Assembly: GCF_024586455.1 (NCBI RefSeq) | Contig: NC_065919.1 | Location: forward strand, 16,176,017-16,240,016 | Direction of reading: 5' to 3' | Origin: Bactrocera neohumeralis | Lineage: Eukaryota; Arthropoda; Insecta; Diptera; Tephritidae | Length of the DNA: 64,000 bases | Shown here: in pieces, positions 59,258 through 64,000 of the stretch | Numbering within the stretch: position 1 is the stretch's first letter | Layout: each line of letters opens with the position of its first letter | Translations under genes and position numbers: made by a program | The notes under the pieces: generated by a model | Seen by the model: only the letters and a program-made list of their open reading frames with translations | Told to the model about the DNA's origin: nothing | Database searches by the model: none

Positions 59258-59491
59258 CACTGCGCGAAAATGGCTTTGAAGTATCAAAAATGGAAGATGG
59301 CAATTTAATTAATGGCAATAGTCATCAGTAAATAAATATATTTACATACAAGCCGCTCCTGTCGTAATATAAAGTACGCATACACATACCATTGCATAAA
59401 TACCTATACAGATAACAACTGAATCAATTCCATCACAGCATCTTCACCCCCTTCACCAAGCGCGTTTGAGTACGTGCAACTAACATTGAAA
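59258..59491 (+). promoter_or_regulatory. Gyc88E: Candidate 5' leader of Gyc88E
   Basis: If the acceptor at 59256-59257 is used, this 234-nt stretch is the untranslated part of the first coding exon. It contains a short upstream frame (ATG at 59270, stop TAA ending 59308). The reading frame of the main start has an in-frame TGA at 59420-59422, so the coding sequence cannot begin upstream of that point in this exon. Confidence 0.4.
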
Positions 59492-59659
59492 ATGTATGGT
59501 TTACTGCTGGAGAATCTCTCCGAGTATATTAAATCAGTGTACGGCGAGGAGAAATGGGAAGACATACGACGTCAGGCTGGTATCGACTCGCCATCGTTCA
59601 GCGTACATCAAGTCTACCCGGAAAATATGCTGAACAAGTTGGCGAAGAAGGCGCAACAG
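59492..59659 (+). CDS. Gyc88E: Gyc88E coding exon 1 (atypical soluble guanylyl cyclase, H-NOX domain start)
   Basis: The exon encodes residues 1-56, beginning MYGLLLENLSEYIKSVYGEE and including WEDIRRQAGIDSPSFS. This is the N-terminus of the haem-nitric oxide/oxygen binding (H-NOX) domain of insect Gyc88E, which I recognise from its Drosophila counterpart. The start is chosen because the family begins MYGLLLENL. The ATG lies in a GAAAATG context with an in-frame stop 72 bp upstream. The exon ends in phase 0 at CAACAG with a consensus GTAAGT donor at 59660. Gyc88E makes cGMP from GTP in neurons. In Drosophila it works alone or with Gyc89Da/Db and is activated by low oxygen rather than mainly by nitric oxide. 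The following intron (59660-61226) carries a reversed RNase H fragment. Confidence 0.96.
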
Positions 59660-61226
59660 GTAAGTAATATGAAGAAAATACAACAACATATAACAAGAAT
59701 TCAAAAGCGATAATAATTGAGTTATGTTTGTTGATGGCAGTCGAGCTACTAATTGACATTTCTCTATTAGTTCTTGTTATTTTTTTATAAATCACACAAA
59801 AGAGGAAGTAGTTTAAACTACTGTCATTGATCGTAAGCGAAAAATAAGTTATTTCAAAAATGCTCAATCTTACAATCTTGGTATATTAAATAATGGGTTC
59901 AGGTTCCCAAAGCTGGAACTATAGTACGTTTGGCGTAATGTGCTCAACGAACTAGTTTGAAATCCATTTGTAGACGAAAAAGAGCAAAAAACTGTTCCAA
60001 CAGTGGATTAGACCTGGCAGACCCGCTTCGAAAAAGCGAAGACTTGCCTAACGGTCGGATCTGTGATGACCAGCGTTGTCTGGGAAGGACAAACAGGCTC
60101 TCCATGGTCGCGATATTGAGCCAGGTTAGGTAAGGTAAATAGGCTGATATTCGTGAGAACTCAAACAAATCCACTTAGATTGCTAGAGAAGCTAGTCCAT
60201 TGTTAGGACACTTATCATTGCGGCCATGTGAATCTTGCTAAGAGCTAGTAGTTCCATGGACCTTTTCTGTTCCACTCTGCTCCAGAAGGCTTTCACAATC
60301 TCACAAATGCCGGTTGTGCTCGCCCGATCATAGATCCAGCGCCCAAGTTCACGACGACAAGCGAACAGCTGCTCGTTTCTATCCTAATCGGATTTAGGTG
60401 AGGGTATTCTTCTTAGCCAGCTCATCGGCTAAACAGTTTCCGACGATTCTACTGTGGCCAGTCACCAGACAAGTTTAATTTGGAAGTAGCTTGATGCCAC
60501 AGCTAGCAGGGTCGTGCACTGCTCACTGTCAGCGAGCTCAAAGGCTGTGTAGCAGCTCTGCTCTCGGAATGTAATGTATCGATTCCCCACCTCTTTAAAA
60601 GCAGTCACACTTCGTTGAAATACATCTGCTGCTACCTTAATAGCTGCCACTACAGTTTGAAAGACACTACAGTGGTCTGGTAGTCTGAAACAAGAATTGA
60701 TTGAGAGCTTCCAACAGAAGGCTCCCCCTTCAATATTCGATCCATTCGTGAAAACGGAACGGTAACGAATTCCAAATTGTAAAAAACAAGGCCTGAAGAG
60801 CTCCTCCGCCTCGACAACTTCACCATTTCCACAGCCAACTTGGTCGAATTCATGTCCATCTTTCTAATAAAAAGTAAACTAAGAACCGACAGTTAAATAC
60901 GGATAAAATATCTTAACTAAACGGAATGCGGTTAATAATAAAGCGACACACCCAAAAGCGATGTACAAAACTTACAGAGTCATAAGGAGACTGTATAAGA
61001 AGTCGACATCAAAAGCAGCTCATTTACCGAAAATGTTTCACCAATTGAGATTCAGATTTACTTTTATAATTAATCAAATAATTCCGCTGAATCTTTTTAT
61101 TGCTTTCGGCGTTAGTATTTTTATAAAGGTTATTGTTAATTCCAGCTAACCAATCCCCATTTTGTTAACGCATCATCGCACAATCATTAACAAACTCAGT
61201 CTGATAACTTATTGAACTATTTTCAG
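59660..61226 (+). other. Gyc88E: Gyc88E intron 1, invaded by a retrotransposon fragment
   Basis: The 1567-bp intron has a GTAAGT donor and a CTATTTTCAG acceptor. Its centre (59940-60870) is a - strand non-LTR remnant. Nothing else was recognised in it. Confidence 0.85.
59940..60870 (-). pseudogene. RNase H region of a non-LTR element inside Gyc88E intron 1
   Basis: Reading leftward from 60859, fragments show LVFYNLEFVTVPFSRMDRIL (where a first Asp would sit), then VGSSQSILVSDYQTTVVSF. The RNase H helix FQTVVAAIKVAADVFQRS (60670-60600) has Val in place of the catalytic Glu. After RYITFREQ come YTAFELADSEQCTTLLAVAS, then FQIKLVW near 60470. The wording VAADVFQRS, and the layout, match the relic at 14292-14507. 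The element is antisense to Gyc88E and 5'-truncated, with a GGTTAGG-containing stretch near 60120 at its 3' side. Confidence 0.75.
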
Positions 61227-61714
61227 GTACTCGGCGTCTCCGAGCACGAATTCATGGATCAAATGGGTGTGTACTTTGTCGGCTTTGTCGGACAATATGG
61301 TTACGATCGCGTGCTTTCGGTACTTGGTCGGCATATGCGTGACTTTCTCAATGGTCTCGATAATTTACATGAATATTTAAAATTCTCATATCCACGCATG
61401 CGAGCGCCATCATTTATTTGCGAAAACGAGACGCGACAAGGACTCACATTACACTATCGCTCCAAGCGGCGTGGCTTTGTCTACTACACAATGGGGCAAA
61501 TACGTGAAGTGGCGCGACATTTCTACCACAAGGAGATGCATATCGAACTAGTGCGCGAAGAGATACTCTTCGATACCGTACATGTGACATTTCAATTGAC
61601 ATTTGATAATCGTGCATTTACGCTTGCATCGCTGGCGATGACGCGCGAAGAGAAGCATTTACCCATCAGTGCACATGTGCTCTTCGAGATATTCCCATTT
61701 TGCATTGTATTCGG
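61227..61714 (+). CDS. Gyc88E: Gyc88E coding exon 2 (core of the H-NOX domain)
   Basis: This 488-nt exon encodes residues 57-218 plus two bases of the next codon (phase 2). MGVYFVGFVGQYGYDRVLSV is the H-NOX helix region. LDNLHEYL contains His104 (codon 61368-61370), the expected proximal haem ligand. Tyr133, Ser135 and Arg137 (from 61455) form the Y-x-S-x-R motif that holds the haem propionates. Residues ending FEIFPFCIVFG lead into the HNOBA segment. All haem-binding signature residues are present and no break was seen, so the exon looks under purifying selection. The acceptor is TTTTCAG and the donor GTAAGT at 61715. Confidence 0.97.
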
Positions 61715-62038
61715 GTAAGTAAATACATAAGTACATACATCCATACTTAGCGACAGTGAAGGCACTCAGCGCCATTTGTCAATGGTTGGCTTGCCTACTT
61801 TATGGCTACCAGTCAGCTAATACCAACTGCCTGTCATTTGATTATAGCAAATGCACTTGTGTTGCGAATTTAATTACGTGGCGCAGCAGTGCATTCGAGC
61901 GCCGGCACGTTAACTGGGGCAAACGCATTGAATGCAGCTGTTGCCAGCGTAATACTTTTTACAACCATCTTCAGTGAAGTTTTTTTTATTCTCTTTCCAC
62001 TTATTTGCGGCGGCTTCGATTTTATTGGTGACCTACAG

Positions 62039-62162
62039 CGCCGATATGGTGGTACGCAGCATTGGCAATTCTCTGATGGTCATCCTACCCGACCTGCTGG
62101 GGCAAAAAATTACCGCCTGGTTTGATCTGGTGCGCCCTTTAATTGCCTTCAAATTCCAAACT
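62039..62162 (+). CDS. Gyc88E: Gyc88E coding exon 3 (start of the HNOBA region)
   Basis: The acceptor is GACCTACAG (AG at 62037-62038). One base completes the Gly codon split from exon 2. The exon then encodes ADMVVRSIGNSLMVILPDLL, GQKITAWFDLVRPLIAFKFQ and T, residues to 260, ending in phase 0 at a GTAAGT donor (62163). This is the beginning of the HNOBA (haem-NO-binding associated, PAS-like) domain, which mediates dimerisation and relays haem state to the cyclase. The preceding intron is 324 bp. Confidence 0.95.
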
Positions 62163-62348
62163 GTAAGTATATTTGATGTTAATGAGCGCAATTCAGTAAA
62201 TTACAGTTAGACAATTGAAAGAAGTGCTGAAATTGGCTTGTAAATGAAGTGATAATTACAAAATTACTCTTTCAAGCTCCGCCGCATGCAATTGTCTTCT
62301 ATTTATAACTATAAAAAAGCTTAATCCATTGCATTTTATCTCATATAG

Positions 62349-62484
62349 ATTTTAAATAGAACAAATAACATTTTTGAATTGGTCACGGTTGAACCAGTTA
62401 CCGATCGCGTCGATCTTCAACCCTCCACCGAGTTGCTGTTGCATGATGACGGTTCCGAGCCCGAAAAGACGCTGCGTTTGAAAG
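62349..62484 (+). CDS. Gyc88E: Gyc88E coding exon 4 (HNOBA region continued)
   Basis: Following a CTCATATAG acceptor (AG at 62347-62348), the exon encodes ILNRTNNIFELVTVEPVTDR, VDLQPSTELLLHDDGSEPEK and TLRLK, residues 261-305. It ends one base into the next codon at a GTAAGA donor (62485). The segment between VTVEPV and LLLHDDGSEPEK is the variable acidic linker of the family. The preceding intron is 186 bp. The signalling helix and the catalytic class III cyclase domain should lie on later exons, outside the window. Intron 4 therefore spans at least 1.5 kb and carries an RTE fragment. Confidence 0.94.
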
Positions 62485-62814
62485 GTAAGAACAATAATTA
62501 AATTGAAAAAATATTTTTTTACAAGGTGTGTTTGATTTTGTGTATTATATATATAACCGATTTGTGACAACTATTGGCTTCTCATCCCGTATTTACTGTG
62601 TTTCATGCTTTTGAACATAATTTGGTCGAAGGTAATTAAAAACATAGGTTGAGGTTATATATATTACATAGACCATAAATTTAAAAAAATCTCCTGCACA
62701 TGGTCATAGAGACTTTTAGTCTTACGACTTCTTTGGAGATGCCTATCCAAGACAAACTTCTGTAGCATTTTTAGTGTGTGATCGTATGTAATTGCATATA
62801 TATAAAGATCGTTG
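62485..62814 (+). other. Gyc88E: Start of Gyc88E intron 4
   Basis: AT-rich intron sequence between the exon 4 donor and the RTE insertion. Nothing else was recognised in it. Confidence 0.7.
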
Positions 62815-64000
62815 CTGCTATATATAGCAGTGAAAGCATTACAACAGATGATGGTAAACCCGATTCCCCAAACGATGACGATGGAGAAGACGTTCTATTG
62901 TCCGAACAAGAAGAAGTTCGAATAGCAATTACCCACCTAGAGAATAACAAAGCGGAGAGAACCAATGGATTGCCGGCCGAGATATTCAAATACGGCAGCG
63001 AAAAACTGCTAAGGAGCAAGCATCAGCTTCTTTGAAGAATATGGTCAGACGAAAGCATGGCTAACAAGATTAAAGCCCACCGTCAACAAACTGATTAGAC
63101 CTTATCAGTGTGGCTTTTGACCTGGAAAATTTGCAATCGACCAGATTTTCACCATGCGGCAAATCTTGGAAAAGACCTCTGAAAGGAAGATCGACACACA
63201 CCACCTCTTCGTCGATTTTAAAGCCCCCTTCGGCAGCACGAAAAGGAACTGCCTCTATGCCGCTATGTCTGAATTTGGTATCTCCACAAAGCTAATACGG
63301 CTGTGTCAGCTGAACTTGAGCAACACCAAAAACTCCGTCAGGATCAGGAAGCACCTCTCCGAGCCGTTCGATACCAAACGAGGTTTCAGAAAAGGAGAAT
63401 TCATATCGTATGACTCTTCAATCGATCGCTGGAGAAAATAATACAAGTTGCAGAGCTAAAGGGGAGAAGGTACAATCTTCTATAAGAGTGTACAACTGCT
63501 GGCGTACGCCGACGATCCGATGATATTGATATCATTGACCTCAACAACCGCGCGATTAGTTCTGCTTTTTCCAGACTGGATAAGGAAGCGAAGCGTATGG
63601 ATCTGGTTGTGAATGAGGGCAAGACAAAATATCTCCTGTCATCAACCAACGCAACTTGGCTATCACGTCATTGTTGACAGTATAACTTTGAAGTCGTAGA
63701 TAATTTCGTCTATCTTGGAACCAGCGTAAACACCACCAACAATGTCAGCCTAGAAATCCAACGCAGGCTAACTCTTGCCAACAGGTGCTACTTCGGACTG
63801 AGTAGGCAATTGAGAAGCAAAGTCCTTTCTCGACAAACAAAGACCAAACTCTACAAGGCACTCATCATCCCCGTCCTGCTATATGATGCAGAGACATGGA
63901 CGATTAGTCGGTGTTACGAGTTTTCGAGAAAAAGGTTCTGCAGAAGATTTATGGTTCTTTGCGCAATGGCAACAGCGAACACCGCAGTCAATGGAACGAT
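62815..64000 (+). pseudogene. RTE-type non-LTR reverse transcriptase remnant in Gyc88E intron 4
   Basis: It is in the same orientation as the gene and runs off the window. It opens with SSESITTDDGKPDSPNDDDG and EEVRIAITHLENNKAERTNG, then LPAEIFKYGSEKLL. Between DESMANK and KAHRQQTD, the fingers segment present at 57400-57310 in the other copy is deleted. HHLFVDFKAPFGSTKRN (from 63205) holds the first catalytic Asp. RLCQLNLSNTKNSVRIRK and LSEPFDTKRGFRK follow. The YADD box is intact (63505-63516) but an 8-bp insertion follows at once and shifts the frame. FSRLDKEAKRMDLVVNEGKT and later thumb sequence come after. The copy is inactive. Confidence 0.88.

Noticed and set aside
62778..63035. Frame in Gyc88E intron 4 as an additional exon of the gene
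   Set aside because: It encodes RTE reverse transcriptase sequence (EEVRIAITHLENNKAE) that also occurs at 57600-57500 on the other strand, not cyclase sequence.
1..64000. tRNA, rRNA or snRNA genes
   Set aside because: No cloverleaf with A/B box sequence or other RNA signature was noticed by eye. A dedicated scan could still find one.

Overview
The window looks like a stretch of euchromatin from a higher dipteran, most likely a tephritid fruit fly (Bactrocera/Zeugodacus/Ceratitis type). The evidence is the very low GC content, CA/TG and ATG-rich simple repeats, GTAAGT-type introns, a recognisable insect gene, and many decayed Tc1/mariner and non-LTR elements. Nothing bacterial or viral was seen. 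The assignment rests on pattern recognition only.

Two pieces of host gene are supported. At the right end, four coding exons on the + strand (59492-62484) encode the first 305 residues of the atypical soluble guanylyl cyclase Gyc88E: the haem-binding H-NOX domain and the start of the HNOBA region. The rest of the gene lies beyond the window. Near the left end, one symmetric (phase 1-1) 213-nt exon on the - strand (5002-5214) encodes a Tyr/Ser/Arg-rich segment. It belongs to a gene I cannot name with confidence, and its other exons were not found.

Layout. 1-8 kb is AT-rich with three blocks of tandem repeats (units about 120-150, 143 and 114 bp) around the lone exon. 8-12 kb holds a MITE, a near-perfect 43-bp inverted repeat and a CAA-rich stretch that could be a 5' leader. 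13-31 kb is a graveyard of mariner (DD34D) and DD41D transposases, MITEs and a non-LTR tail with target duplication. 32-42 kb has a 4-unit 155-bp tandem array, a TTAA-starting repeat, a dispersed noncoding repeat carrying a nested 150-bp MITE, and a DD37D (maT-like) element sitting inside a mariner. 44-58 kb holds non-LTR retrotransposon remnants (an RNase H-encoding LOA/I-type family and an RTE-type family) and two more mariners. 59-64 kb is Gyc88E, with retrotransposon fragments in its first and fourth introns.

No element seen is intact: every transposase or reverse transcriptase has stops, frameshifts, lost catalytic residues or a missing centre. I found no convincing new biological system. 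The most useful observations are the recurrent loss of the catalytic centre in several independent Tc1/mariner copies, the nested insertions, the long perfect hairpin, the symmetric exon, and a short recurrent phrase (GTATGAGTAAC), one copy of which a retroelement tail has entered.
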